A stretch of 64,000 nt of DNA from Nostoc edaphicum CCNP1411 (GTDB lineage: Bacteria; Cyanobacteriota; Cyanobacteriia; Cyanobacteriales; Nostocaceae). A program made the position numbers and the translations under genes. Positions within the stretch are counted from its first letter, which is position 1. Every line of letters begins with the position of its first letter. Under the pieces are notes generated by a model. The model searched no databases. It worked only from the letters and a program-made list of their open reading frames with translations, and was not told the DNA's origin. This document shows positions 1-10,424 of the stretch, piece after piece. The DNA lies in assembly GCF_014023275.1 (NCBI RefSeq), contig NZ_CP054698.1:7215001-7279000 (forward strand), in the 5' to 3' direction.

Positions 1-3000
1 AAACAAAGATCCTGTGGAATTACTAGTTGTCCAGCTTGCAGCAATGAGTCTCTGCAATAAGGATCTCCGAGCAAGAAAGGCCCTTGCGCTCTATCTAAAG
101 ATTGTTCTTGCTCCTGGGCAGAATACAAGTTTCTGTGGGTTTTGAATATACACCTGTGGGAATTCAGGCTATAAATCTGTTGTAAACGCTGAAACTTGGG
201 GCCTTGGAACAGTAACCAACTATAAAGATCCGCTTTCGGCTCAATATCTAGAGGTACTTCTGGAAGTTCAACCTGTTCTACAGATGGATTACTTTCAACA
301 CCTAGTAAAAATGTGGCTGAAAAATGGCTGATGGCAAATCCTGTCTGTTCGGTTTTGATAGTTACATAAACTTGCTGTGGATCATTTTTTAGTTCTCGTT
401 CAAGTACCTCTGCATGAATTTCGATGTCCACTCCTTTGTCAGGAGCTACAACAATCGGACGTTCCAAACGAATATCTTTTATCTGCACAGTTGGTAAGGA
501 ATCTTTGCCAGTGACATAGGCAACTGCTTGGGCCATAGCCTCCAAACCGAATACAGTCGGGAACAGATATGAACCTTTATAGAGGTGATCCTGTAAGTAT
601 GAATCCTGCTCAAGATTGAGGTGCGCTCTCAAAACAACCTCTACACCCGGTTGATAAATCAGAATCTTCTCTAAAAACTTCGACGAAGCAGGAGGTGAGA
701 ACAATCCTGGATACCAAGTATCAAAACCACTTGATTCAAAAGCAGCTAAGGTTTGCATAGGTGCTGCGATCGCAACTCGCAAATCTGCGGGTTCATTTTT
801 GATTAAATGCAAGAATCGACTAACGCCTGCATCTTTGGGAATGGCACTGATACCCATTTTGTTCAGGCTCCGAACGCTACCCATCCGCGCTCCCATTCCT
901 ACCTCTTCCCACACACTATATGCCATTGAAATCACGGCGGTTTGAGGGTGTTGAGCTTTAAAACGGCGTAAAATCAGATCCAAAGTTTCATTAGAGAAGC
1001 CATACCAAGCATTGCGTTGCATCCCTGTAAAGCCGATGACCGAGGAAAAACCGGCGAAAAGCTTCAGTGGAGTAGCTTCCAGTGCTTTGTATAGATTAAT
1101 CAAACCGAGAAGTTTAGGACTGATTTCATCAAATGCTGCTTCTGTAGAAACTTGCTCAATCAGTCTTGGCTTATTAAGAGCAGCTCCATGAATTACTCCT
1201 GATATCTCACCTAGCTCTTGTCTGACTTTTTGCAAGAGATTTACTACTGCCTGGTAGTCAGCAACGTCACATGCATAGTAGTGGCAGGTTAGTCCTTCAG
1301 CATAAAAGCGCCCAAGAGTACGGGTAATATCAGAACTACTACTTTGTTGAATGTTGTCATCAGGATGAGGTGAACGTCCTACAAGTGCCACACGGATACC
1401 TGTGTCTTTAGCTAGAGCCAGGGCACACTCGGCAGTAATCCCTTTTGCTCCACCGGTGACGAGGATGACATCCTCAGATGACCAAGTAATTTGACGATCT
1501 AGATAATCTACAGGTTGTTGCACCTGAGGCCGAGGAACGTAGCGCTTGAGATCAGTATCGTAACTTACAGTTGTATAAACATGGGGAGTAGAGAGTTCTC
1601 TGAAGACACATTCTGCCAGACTGCTGGGATCTACCGTGGGGGAGAAATCAACTACCCGAACTTTGAGATCGATGCGCTCTAGATGCAAACTCGCTGCAAA
1701 GCCAACTGTACAACATTGTTCAATATCTGCTAGTGGTAGTTGCGCTCCGAAATATCCCCCACTAAATTGGACATAAGCAACTGTTGTATGGTCACGGGAT
1801 GCTAGAGGTGGAGTGGCGACACTGCGTAACCGTTCAATCATGCCAATCAAACGGGCTTCTGATGACAATTGAGTGTTGGGCGTACAAGGCAATACTGCAA
1901 TGAAGTGAGTTACATCGACGTTGTTAGTGAGTGTCTGAGGGCTGACTTCTGCAAAAGTTACACTTTGAACTTGAGCGCCTTGAGTGCGAAGCCGATCGCA
2001 CAAGACTGCTATTTTATCTGCATTACTGAATTCGTAAAGAATCAGCACATTCGCAGTCTGCCAGTTTTCTGGCATTTGTCTGCCTAAAGCAACTGAAGGA
2101 AGTTCCTCTGGAATATTTTGGATGATGTAATCACGCACCAGTTGCTTACGTGTTAATTCTGGCCCGCCTGCTGGTGTTTTGCCGTTGTTTTGATTTTTGA
2201 AATCTTGCTTTAAAGAAACTGTTGAGAGCGGTTCTGAGATTTTAATTCCATTCCCGTTATTATTTGGGATGAAATTATGAATTGTTTCAGCAATCTCATG
2301 AATCGTGGCATTGGCTAGAGAAGGCGGGTCAATTTTCCCAGCAGCCCCAAATAGCTTGGCGGCTTCTGCGACAACTTCACCGGCTTTGATGGAGTCGAGG
2401 TTGAGATCGTCGAGTAATCGCAATTCTGCTGTGATACTTTCTCTGACATACCCTGTTTGTTGGATAATCAGGTCGGTCAGTGAGGAGGCGATCGCATCGG
2501 TTGTACCCATCGTCGATACTAAAGAAGCGCGATCGCTTGACATAAAACTGCGAATCGTTTCAGCAATCTCTTGAATGGTGGCATTAGCTAAAGCAGGTGG
2601 GTCAATTTTTCCGGCGACACCAAATAGCTTGGCGGCTTCTGCGACAATTTCACCGGCTTTGATGGAATCCAGATTGAGATCGTCAAGTAATCGCAATTCT
2701 GCTGTAATACTTTCTTTGACATATCCTGTTTGTTGAACAATCAAGTCTGCCAATAAAAACTCAACACTCTGATTACCATTTGCCACAACGCCATTAATTT
2801 CCCCAGGCTTAAGTAAGGTAGAAATAGCAGTATGAAAGCCATTACCATTAACTGTGTGAGTTGTTCTGGCAGCATTTTGAGGAGTTGCAACTAAAGGCAT
2901 TTGCAGATCGGCTCGGATGACTTCAGCTATAAACTTACCGCGTCGAGCTAAATAATCTTGCAGCACTTCTGGTGAAATATGGTTGTGTTTGCCAAACACT

Positions 3001-5924
3001 GAATAATTCAGCAAGCTTTCAGAAGTAATTTCCAAGGATGGAGATGAGTGCGTTGCAGATACATGAAATGGTCGTTCTACAGGATTGTCGATGAAGATGC
3101 GTTCTGAGGCTGGTACAAAAGGACGTATAAGCCGACCTTCGTAAAGTGCTTCCCAGTTGATGTCATGACCACGAGCAAATACGTTAGCTAACATCATGTT
3201 CAACGACTGGTCAAATCCAGGTTTGGCTTCTACAGGCATACATTGCAGCCCTTGCAACCCGTTGATGTCGTTTACCAATCCAGAGAGTACTTTTCCTGGG
3301 CCAACTTCTATTAGTAGGTCGCATGTCTGCTCTAGAGTTTTCACCAGCGATACAAAGTCCACTTGCGCTAGTACCTGATGGGCAAAGTGGTCGCGCAATT
3401 GCAATCCTGTTGGCGGCTGTTTGCCATCTACAGATGAAACAAGGCTTATAGTGGTCTTCGGGAGTGTATCTGGAACTAGTTCATAGTTGTGTAGATATTC
3501 GGCAGCTTCCGAGACAAGTTGAGAATGAAAAGCATTAGAAACTGGAAGCTTGTATGTCTTGATTTCTTGAGCAGCGGCCAGTTCAATTACTTGCTCAATG
3601 CTCAATTGCTCACCAGATATGACGATCTGGGTAGGACTATTGATATTTGCAATCACGGCATAGCCATTGACTTGTTTTAACAATTCCTCGGCTTTGTCAC
3701 GGGAGCAAGCAATACTTACCATGCTTCCCCCTATGCCTTGGCCAGAAGCAGACATGGCACGTCCGCGAACAGCAGCTAAACAGATCAAAGTTTGCTCGTC
3801 AAACGCACCTGCGGCGTGAAAAGCAGTTAGTTCCCCCAGGCTATGACCACCTGCGGCGATCGGCTTTAATCCTAGATGTTGGAGGTAGTGTATCCACAGG
3901 AGGGAAGCGAGGCAGATGGCTGGTTGAGCGATTTCAGTTTGGGCAATTTTCTGAGACCATTCTTCAAACTGCTCTTGATTGATAGCACGATCTACAGATT
4001 TATAGATCGACTCACTAATACTTGGAGCGCCAATTTCTTGCAGCCATTTGTCAGCTTGATTTACTAGTTTCTTGGCCCAGCTAAAGCGTTGTACGAGGGT
4101 ACGGGCCATATTCAACTTTTGAGAACCTTGACCGGGGAAGAGAAAACCAATGCGGCTTTGCTGGACTTGATTGCCAATCCAAATTCCTTGCTGCGGGTTG
4201 AGGATTATTTCTCCCTGAGCCAATGGTTTAGCGTTCAATAATTCTTGTAAGAAACTCAGACGTTCAATCAACTCTTCAGGTAAACGGGCGATGAGTGCTG
4301 CTCGTACTGGTAGTTGTTGGTTTAGTTGTTGAGCAAGATGTGCAGCTAGATCAATTAGTTCGCTTAAACTCAATCCTTGTACTTTCGGGAGTAATGCATC
4401 TATGCTTTGTAACAAAGCTGGGATTGATGCTGCACTCAAGACAAAAATCTCTGTTTCTTGAGCAGAAACTAACAAAGCCTGCTCATCAATTAATGGTTCA
4501 AGTTGAGTAGCAGGAGCATCGCCAGATTCTAAAGTGACGTGGCAATTGATGCCGCCAAATCCCATTGCAGAGACTCCAGCCCGGAGTGTGTCTGTTGTCT
4601 GGCGAACTTCTCCTTGAAGCACCGGGTAAAGACAGTGGGCGGCTTTGTCAAATACTTCGTTTGGCTCATTGCAGCCAGCTAATGGCGGTATTACTCGGCG
4701 GTTAACAGCCATAACAGCTTTGATGAACCCTCCAATGCCTGCTGCGGCTTTGGTATGCCCAACTAGGGATTTGAAAGAGGTAATACCACAAGAGCGGGAA
4801 GGTGTTTCACTGTTTGTACCCATAGCTAGGGCAATACCTTCTAGTTCGACGCGATCGCCTACTGGTGTCCCTGTACCATGACCTTCTATAAAATCAACGT
4901 TATTTAAGCTGTAACCGGCTCGGTTATAGGCCCGGCGTAGTGCTTTAGCTTGTCCTTCCCGACTCGGAGCTGTTAGACCTCCTTTGCCATCAGATGATAT
5001 TCCCCATCCATTCAACACTGCATAGATATAATTATTGTCGGCACGAGCATCTTCTAAGCGCTTCAAAACGACGAAGCCAGCCCCTTCTCCAGGGATAAAG
5101 CCACTGGCTTTTTTATCGTAAACGGTCATATCTTTGCTAGTCAGGGCACCTGTTTTGGCAAATCCTACTAGTTCAAAGGTGTCTAGACTAATATCTACAC
5201 CACCAGCCAGAGCCAAATCGAGGTCGCCGTTGCTTAAAGCGTTAGCAGCAGTGGCAACCGCAATTAGGGACGAAGAACAAGCTCCATCTACTGTATAACC
5301 ACCGCCATGAAAGTTAAAAAAGTTACAAATTCTCCCAGCAATAGTGTTAGAAAGGTTGCCGGATAATGTGTCTTCGGTAAATGGTGAGAATACTGACTTG
5401 TAGTATTCTTGCATTGCTATTGCCAGTTCATCTATGACTTGCAATGGTAAACCTTTCGCCTTTGCCGCTGCATGTATTACCCGTTGGATAAATGGCCAGC
5501 GTAGTCGCATGTTGTTAGAGCGTGTTTGTTCTCCTGTTAAGGAATTACCGAGGATTACACCTGTACGTTCGCCCTGAACATTTGCCCGTGTATAACCTGA
5601 ATCCTCTAAAGCTGCGATCGCTACTTCTAATGCCACCCAGTGAGCGATATCTGCTGTCTCTACTACAGTTTTAGGAATGCGCTTACTTGCCCAATCGAAC
5701 TCAAAACCCTCAATTACAGCCATACGTTTCCCATAGGTTTTGTCTGGAACCGTCGGGTCTGGATCGTAATAATCTGCAAGTGGTAGCCGCCGATCTGGGG
5801 ATTCTCTAAATTGTCGTCGTCGCGAAAGTATGTTTTCCCAAAGCTGTCGTAAATCCCTTGCACCGGGATACCAACACCCCATACCAATAACCGCAATTCT
5901 AGGTTTAGATCCTTCTATGTACAT
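1..5924 (-). CDS. Iterative type I polyketide synthase, enediyne/PUFA-like (KS-AT-ACP-ACP-KR-DH), C-terminus outside window
   Basis: Minus-strand reading frame open from ATG at 5924-5922 to the window edge (about 1974 residues). I translated it from the sequence. Order: KS about residues 9-470, with catalytic Cys in DGACSSSL, His in EGHGTGTPVGD and His in GHTKAAAGIGG; AT about 590-950 with GHSLGE; two nearly identical ACPs about 1057-1215, each with LNLDSIKAGE; KR about 1480-1675 with LVTGGAKGI and the Tyr-Asn pair in NAWYGFSNE; DH/hot-dog region from about 1745 to the edge. The N-terminal MGCWYPGARDLRQLWENIL style, the tandem ACPs lying before KR-DH, and the KS variant match the enediyne/PUFA-like iterative family rather than modular cis-AT PKS. 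Such enzymes build polyene or fatty chains iteratively. It lies downstream of asparagine synthase and DUF302 genes on the same strand. The product is unknown and the end of the gene, with any release domain, is not visible. Confidence 0.9.
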   Translation of the reverse strand, partial: MYIEGSKPRIAVIGMGCWYPGARDLRQLWENILSRRRQFRESPDRRLPLADYYDPDPTVPDKTYGKRMAVIEGFEFDWASKRIPKTVVETADIAHWVALEVAIAALEDSGYTRANVQGERTGVILGNSLTGEQTRSNNMRLRWPFIQRVIHAAAKAKGLPLQVIDELAIAMQEYYKSVFSPFTEDTLSGNLSNTIAGRICNFFNFHGGGYTVDGACSSSLIAVATAANALSNGDLDLALAGGVDISLDTFELVGFAKTGALTSKDMTVYDKKASGFIPGEGAGFVVLKRLEDARADNNYIYAVLNGWGISSDGKGGLTAPSREGQAKALRRAYNRAGYSLNNVDFIEGHGTGTPVGDRVELEGIALAMGTNSETPSRSCGITSFKSLVGHTKAAAGIGGFIKAVMAVNRRVIPPLAGCNEPNEVFDKAAHCLYPVLQGEVRQTTDTLRAGVSAMGFGGINCHVTLESGDAPATQLEPLIDEQALLVSAQETEIFVLSAASIPALLQSIDALLPKVQGLSLSELIDLAAHLAQQLNQQLPVRAALIARLPEELIERLSFLQELLNAKPLAQGEIILNPQQGIWIGNQVQQSRIGFLFPGQGSQKLNMARTLVQRFSWAKKLVNQADKWLQEIGAPSISESIYKSVDRAINQEQFEEWSQKIAQTEIAQPAICLASLLWIHYLQHLGLKPIAAGGHSLGELTAFHAAGAFDEQTLICLAAVRGRAMSASGQGIGGSMVSIACSRDKAEELLKQVNGYAVIANINSPTQIVISGEQLSIEQVIELAAAQEIKTYKLPVSNAFHSQLVSEAAEYLHNYELVPDTLPKTTISLVSSVDGKQPPTGLQLRDHFAHQVLAQVDFVSLVKTLEQTCDLLIEVGPGKVLSGLVNDINGLQGLQCMPVEAKPGFDQSLNMMLANVFARGHDINWEALYEGRLIRPFVPASERIFIDNPVERPFHVSATHSSPSLEITSESLLNYSVFGKHNHISPEVLQDYLARRGKFIAEVIRADLQMPLVATPQNAARTTHTVNGNGFHTAISTLLKPGEINGVVANGNQSVEFLLADLIVQQTGYVKESITAELRLLDDLNLDSIKAGEIVAEAAKLFGVAGKIDPPALANATIQEIAETIRSFMSSDRASLVSTMGTTDAIASSLTDLIIQQTGYVRESITAELRLLDDLNLDSIKAGEVVAEAAKLFGAAGKIDPPSLANATIHEIAETIHNFIPNNNGNGIKISEPLSTVSLKQDFKNQNNGKTPAGGPELTRKQLVRDYIIQNIPEELPSVALGRQMPENWQTANVLILYEFSNADKIAVLCDRLRTQGAQVQSVTFAEVSPQTLTNNVDVTHFIAVLPCTPNTQLSSEARLIGMIERLRSVATPPLASRDHTTVAYVQFSGGYFGAQLPLADIEQCCTVGFAASLHLERIDLKVRVVDFSPTVDPSSLAECVFRELSTPHVYTTVSYDTDLKRYVPRPQVQQPVDYLDRQITWSSEDVILVTGGAKGITAECALALAKDTGIRVALVGRSPHPDDNIQQSSSSDITRTLGRFYAEGLTCHYYACDVADYQAVVNLLQKVRQELGEISGVIHGAALNKPRLIEQVSTEAAFDEISPKLLGLINLYKALEATPLKLFAGFSSVIGFTGMQRNAWYGFSNETLDLILRRFKAQHPQTAVISMAYSVWEEVGMGARMGSVRSLNKMGISAIPKDAGVSRFLHLIKNEPADLRVAIAAPMQTLAAFESSGFDTWYPGLFSPPASSKFLEKILIYQPGVEVVLRAHLNLEQDSYLQDHLYKGSYLFPTVFGLEAMAQAVAYVTGKDSLPTVQIKDIRLERPIVVAPDKGVDIEIHAEVLERELKNDPQQVYVTIKTEQTGFAISHFSATFLLGVESNPSVEQVELPEVPLDIEPKADLYSWLLFQGPKFQRLQQIYSLNSHRCIFKTHRNLYSAQEQEQSLDRAQGPFLLGDPYCRDSLLQAGQLVIPQDLC
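2281..2753 (-). repeat. Direct duplication encoding tandem acyl carrier proteins
   Basis: Two approximately 200-bp copies (2281-2480 and 2554-2753), offset by 273 bp (91 codons), encode near-identical ACP domains with LLDDLNLDSIKAGE and GKIDPP motifs. The serine of LDSI is the expected phosphopantetheine site in each. High nucleotide identity suggests recent duplication or gene conversion. Tandem ACPs are typical of PUFA-like synthases, where they raise throughput. Confidence 0.85.
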
Positions 5925-6097
5925 ATCTTTAATAACTTTGCTTCAAACACAAAATTGAATAAATCAAGAAAAATTTAGTTCATGTTATTGACTTGGAAGC
6001 AGAAAGTAAAAATCTTGTTTTCCCAACTCCCTACTCCCAATTCCGTCATTCCTTTTTCATGCGTTTATCGCAGTTTAGGATGGTTACACAATACTTA

Positions 6098-6598
6098 CTA
6101 AGTAGCTATCCTGACCATTTCTTCAAACTTTTGATCGAGCATTTGCATAATTGTTGAAATCTTTTCGTTGGGGAATTGCCCAAGTAGCGATGATGGTTGG
6201 TCGTAAGCAACGTGGGTCTTGCCATTGTAGTCATCGTAGACAAATAGTCTTAATGGGACATAAAGACCAACGGCAGGATTTTGTTCAAACATTTGGTTGG
6301 CTATTAATGGGTTCCCAATTATATAGAGCTTGGCCTTTTTGTTTTTACCTGCAAGAGACATGAGTTTGCCATGTTCAACTTGTGAAAAGATCATAAAACC
6401 GCTTTTACCAATCATCGATTCAATCCCACTTTTGATTTGTTCAAACGATTGTTTAGTACCAATCATTTGCTGAAAAAGTGCGTTGTCACTTCTACCATTG
6501 ATGGTTTCGATGTTATTGGTGACTTCTTCAAATGATTTTTCAGAAGTAACAATTACACGAGTTGCTGTGAAATTGACAGTTTCTATTACGGTTTCCAT
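6098..6598 (-). CDS. DUF302 family protein
   Basis: 166 residues beginning METVIETVNF. The pattern EQIKSGIESMIGKSGFMIFS, then GKLMSLAGKNKKAKLYIIGNP and NPAVGLYVPLRLFVYDD, is the DUF302 fold: a small alpha/beta protein of unknown biochemical role often described as a putative lipid- or ligand-binding domain. There is no signal peptide. The N-terminal third (residues 1-50) looks like a degenerate extra half-domain. It sits between asnB and the large PKS on the same strand, with gaps of 246 and 173 bp, so it may be co-transcribed. A role in handling the PKS product is only inference. Confidence 0.75.
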   Translation of the reverse strand: METVIETVNFTATRVIVTSEKSFEEVTNNIETINGRSDNALFQQMIGTKQSFEQIKSGIESMIGKSGFMIFSQVEHGKLMSLAGKNKKAKLYIIGNPLIANQMFEQNPAVGLYVPLRLFVYDDYNGKTHVAYDQPSSLLGQFPNEKISTIMQMLDQKFEEMVRIAT

Positions 6599-6844
6599 GA
6601 CTCTTTTTCTTTCTCTACTCTATAAATGTGCAATCAATTCCTACAGTTCCCAGGTCAGTTGACCAGTACTTTATTCATTTATTTAAAAGGTACTGGTAGC
6701 TTGATGATGAAGCGATTAGCCTAGTAAGGTTTTAGACAAAAGACCCAATCTTAAAACATCCTCCTATATTAGTCTTCAGTCTCTCTAAGATCGATTATGC
6801 AAAAAACCTGATATTTGTTGTTTATCACAGTCTCAAACAATACT

Positions 6845-8770
6845 TTATGTGAGGCTGAACCGCTCTTGGAGAATACAAGTACTGAGCATTTTCATCAATG
6901 TGGTGTCTATAGAAGCAAGTTGGCTTTCATTCATTTCTGGTATTTGATCAAGGAATTGAATTACTGCTGGTTGGTTATAAAAGGGAACAGAAGCGAATGC
7001 TGAACTACGTAGGGTGTCTTGGATAAGTTGGTGTAGAGGTTCACTCTGCTTCAATGTGGAAGGCGGCGCAAAAAATGGATGCTTTTTGCGGTTATAGACC
7101 ATATCTGGAAGGTAAGGTTTGACTGCTTCTCGCAATATATACTTGACATTCATGCCGCGAATCTTGAATGAAACAGGAATATTACGGACTGCTTCCACAA
7201 CTAAGTGATCTAAAAATGGCAGTCTTCCTTCGGTAGAATGGGCCATTTCTACACCATCTCCTAAAATTCTAAACAGGTAAGGTAGAACAGTTTTAGACCA
7301 CAAATAAAGAGACTGATGAACAGGCTCTCGCTTTGCAAGTTGTCCTTGTACATCAATTTCATTGAAGAACATGCGATATGCATCTTGCTGGCCAAAGTGA
7401 GCCATAAATGCGGGCGAGTATAGAGAAATGGATTTAGCATATCCTTTGGCATTAGCTTCAATCCAGGTGGGTACAAAGCCTAAAAGACGTTCGACATTAG
7501 CTAAAGGTTTGGATATTTCTTCAGGTAAGAAACCTGCTGCGGCAGAGACTTGGTTGTTACGCTTTAATTCTTCTAAGATATGCTTGATAGTCTGCTCATC
7601 TTGACCCTTGGTGTTGTAACGCAACATGTCCATCAAAAAATGAACATAGCCTCCAAAGATTTCATCAGCGCCTTCACCTGTGAGGACAACTTTGTAACCT
7701 GCATTCTGTACTGCTCGGCTCAAAAGGTACTTAGCAGCAGCACCAGCATTGATACAGACCATTTCACAGTGCCAAATAGCATCTGCAAAATGTTCAGCTA
7801 AGTCAGATTGAGTAATGGGAATAATTTGATGGTTTGCTCCAGCTTTTGCTACTGCTTCACGAGCGAAAGCTTCTTCGTTGTAGTCTTCGTGATCGAAGGC
7901 GAGGGTAAATGCTGTAATTGGCTTTGTTGTGTGAGTAGCTGCAATTCCTAACACCGCAGATGAATCAATTCCTCCACTCAAATGACAACCTACAGGTACA
8001 TCTGCTCTTAGCCGCAGTTTTACAGACTCGTTTAAAGTATGGCGAACTTGTTCAATGTAATCTTCTACGCTTTGTTGGGGTTGTGCATCCCCAGTGATGG
8101 GGTAATCAAAATCCCAGTAACGATGCAGTTGGATATTGGTATCGGACGCGAGTAAAAAATGTCCAGGTGGTACTTGATATATGTTTTTGAAGAAAGTCCG
8201 GTCTGGGCTAAAGAGTCCGAGATCGGCTCGAAACCAAAATTCATGATCCCAGTTAGCTGGAACACCGGCAGCAAGCAAAGCTTTGACTTCTGAAGCCAAG
8301 TAGAGTGTATCACCATGCATGGTGTAGTAAAGAGGCTTGATGCCAAAGCGATCGCGAGCGGCAAAGAGTGTTTGATTGCGCTCATCCCAAATTACAAAAG
8401 CAAATTCACCTCGTAAATGGTGGAGACATTGAGTCCCAAACTCGTTATATAAATGAATAGCAATTTCGCTATCGGAGTGTGTTCGCAGGTTATATCCTTT
8501 TTGCTTCAAGTCCTGCTGTATCCGCTCAAAATCATAAAACTCTCCATTAGCAATAATATGCAGTGTGTCATCTTGATTGCTAATTGGTTGGTCTCCACTA
8601 GTGAGGTCAATAATACTAAGTCTTCTATGTCCTAAGCCAACTCTGCCATTATCAGAAATCCAAAATTTCTGTGCATCGGGCCCTCTATGATGCAGGCTAT
8701 CTATTCCCCGCTTCAAAGAAGTCTCGGAAATTGGTTCTTGTCTTGAGAATAATGCCACAATTCCACACAT
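6845..8770 (-). CDS. asnB: Asparagine synthase (glutamine-hydrolysing), long AsnB type
   Basis: 641 residues. Starts MCGIVALF, exposing the catalytic Cys of the N-terminal class II glutaminase after Met removal. The glutaminase domain (about 1-215) has HHRGPD, GHRRLSIIDL, NGEFYDF, RGEFAFVIWD and RDRFGIKPLYY. The C-terminal synthetase domain (about 235-600) has the PP-loop SGGIDSSAVLG and GEGADEIFGGY. Family function: ATP-dependent transfer of glutamine ammonia to an activated carboxylate, normally Asp to Asn. It is longer than E. coli AsnB and resembles the long forms often found in secondary-metabolite clusters, where some amidate other substrates. Its place upstream of the PKS makes an amidation role possible but unproven. 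It may instead be a housekeeping or stress asparagine synthase. Confidence 0.9.
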   Translation of the reverse strand: MCGIVALFSRQEPISETSLKRGIDSLHHRGPDAQKFWISDNGRVGLGHRRLSIIDLTSGDQPISNQDDTLHIIANGEFYDFERIQQDLKQKGYNLRTHSDSEIAIHLYNEFGTQCLHHLRGEFAFVIWDERNQTLFAARDRFGIKPLYYTMHGDTLYLASEVKALLAAGVPANWDHEFWFRADLGLFSPDRTFFKNIYQVPPGHFLLASDTNIQLHRYWDFDYPITGDAQPQQSVEDYIEQVRHTLNESVKLRLRADVPVGCHLSGGIDSSAVLGIAATHTTKPITAFTLAFDHEDYNEEAFAREAVAKAGANHQIIPITQSDLAEHFADAIWHCEMVCINAGAAAKYLLSRAVQNAGYKVVLTGEGADEIFGGYVHFLMDMLRYNTKGQDEQTIKHILEELKRNNQVSAAAGFLPEEISKPLANVERLLGFVPTWIEANAKGYAKSISLYSPAFMAHFGQQDAYRMFFNEIDVQGQLAKREPVHQSLYLWSKTVLPYLFRILGDGVEMAHSTEGRLPFLDHLVVEAVRNIPVSFKIRGMNVKYILREAVKPYLPDMVYNRKKHPFFAPPSTLKQSEPLHQLIQDTLRSSAFASVPFYNQPAVIQFLDQIPEMNESQLASIDTTLMKMLSTCILQERFSLT

Positions 8771-9587
8771 TTGCTGAATTCTCCTTTGAAAAGTTTTGAG
8801 ATATTGTTAATGTTTTGGTGTCAAAACACTATTAGCGGATGAAATTATATATTCACAAAAACATCGGGTGTTAAAACGATGGTTTTGCAAGGATCTGGTA
8901 AAAGCTTTAGTTTTTGTGAAATTTTATGGCTATGACTGAATCTAGAGTTATTGTGTTAACGGTATCGAACCGAGATAAGTAAATTTGCACAATAAAAGCA
9001 AACTATGTGAAGAAAGATAAGCTAGACTAAAACTCTCTTCACTCTTGCCTCCTTCCTTATCCCAAAAACAAATTTTCACGCCGTTATACTTACGTGTAAT
9101 TTGAGGCAAGATAGTCTGGGAAGACTTTCCCTGTATAGATTTTATCGGTTTTAAAAGTTTCGCATGATTTGAGAATGAGTAGAAATTGGATTAGTAATGT
9201 TTTAACCTGATTTAGCAGGTCTTTGAATTGACGATTTTCATAGAGATTGATAGCAAAATATTGCTAAAAAACGTAATGCTCATTAAGAGGGCATAGATAA
9301 ATAGAAAGGTTAATAGCTAATAGGTAATAGCTAATGCTAAAAATATAGTTGCTAGAAACGCAACTCATTGCACCTTTACATTTATTTATGCCCACACACT
9401 TAAGAATAGGTAAAACGCATTTTCACATCAGTAGAACTGTAACTTACTACCAGTTTATAAGACTTAAAACGAGGTAACAATAACTTATACTTTGATAGAA
9501 CTATAAGACTCCTGTATGATTTATGAACAATATTTCAAATTAAACCCTGATAAAACGGGCTTTTCAGCCTCAGTATGTTTGCACAAG
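8771..9587. other. Intergenic region, 817 bp, no gene seen
   Basis: AT-rich gap between the regulator gene and asnB, both on the minus strand, so the asnB promoter should lie near 8771-9000. I see no convincing coding frame. Around 9310-9340 there is a short tandem repetition of GGTAATAGCTAAT, a type of repeat common in filamentous cyanobacteria. No clear NtcA box or terminator was recognised. Confidence 0.5.
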
Positions 9588-10424
9588 TCAGATCGGAGTC
9601 CCATAACAATTACTTTGCTCATGTTTCTGAAGTGAGCTAGTTGCACTCGCCCTTCTCCAGGCTTGGGGAGTTGTACCGTGATGTTGGCGAAACTGGCGGA
9701 AGAAATGAACCATACACTGATAGCCCACCAATGTAGCGATCGCCTCAATTTTCTGATCGGTTTCTAAGAGCAAGGACCGTGCTGCTAGCATTCGGCGCTG
9801 AATAATCCAATTTTGCACAGTTTGTCCCGTTTGCTTTTGCACTAAGTTAGTCAAGTAAGTTGGGCTGTAACCAACTGCAACAGCTACGTCTTTCAGGGTA
9901 ATCGGACGATGATAATTGGCCTCAATGAAGCTGAAGACCTTATTTAACTGGTGGTCGGATGGAAACATGCGCTCAAAGGTAGTGGGTTTTATTATGTCAG
10001 GTAGTGGTGGTTCTGCGACTATCTGGGGCTGTACAGCGTAGTGCTGTTGGAGGGAGGCTCGTTTTTCTAAGCAGACGGCGATCGCCCTCAATAATTCCTC
10101 TACTGTACAGGGCTTAGTAAGATAGTCATCTGCTCCCAATTCCATACCTTTGCGAATATCAGTCCGAGTCATTCTGACAGTGACAAAAATAAAGGGGATA
10201 GTTGTTGTAAGAGGATTTTGGCGTAACGTGGTCAGAACGCCATAACCATTGAGTTTTGGTATCATAATCTCGCTGACAATCAAATCGGGTAACTCTTCGT
10301 TTGCCCGTTGGACACCAATAAGACCGTTTTCAGCACCTATAGTGTAAAAACCTTTAGCTTTTATGCCTTCTAAAAAAAGGTTTCGGGTTGAGGCTGTATC
10401 TTCAATCACCAGAATTTTTTTCAC
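9588..10424 (-). CDS. Response regulator with REC receiver and AraC-type HTH, phospho-acceptor replaced by Glu
   Basis: 278 residues. REC domain about 1-125: acidic pair E8-D9 in ILVIED, T82 in FVTV and K104 in LTKP are present. The expected phospho-acceptor Asp is Glu52 (LIVSEIMIPKLNGYG; codon GAG near 10270). AraC/XylS double HTH about 165-262 (PITLKDVAVAVGYSPTYL; IEAIATLVGYQCMVHFFRQF). It binds DNA and probably controls nearby genes. AraC-type regulators beside PKS clusters act as pathway activators in Nostoc punctiforme as I recall, which I cannot verify here. An Asp-to-Glu change at the acceptor can mimic phosphorylation, so this regulator may be constitutively active or phosphorylation-independent. 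No histidine kinase gene is nearby. Confidence 0.88.
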   Translation of the reverse strand: MKKILVIEDTASTRNLFLEGIKAKGFYTIGAENGLIGVQRANEELPDLIVSEIMIPKLNGYGVLTTLRQNPLTTTIPFIFVTVRMTRTDIRKGMELGADDYLTKPCTVEELLRAIAVCLEKRASLQQHYAVQPQIVAEPPLPDIIKPTTFERMFPSDHQLNKVFSFIEANYHRPITLKDVAVAVGYSPTYLTNLVQKQTGQTVQNWIIQRRMLAARSLLLETDQKIEAIATLVGYQCMVHFFRQFRQHHGTTPQAWRRASATSSLQKHEQSNCYGTPI

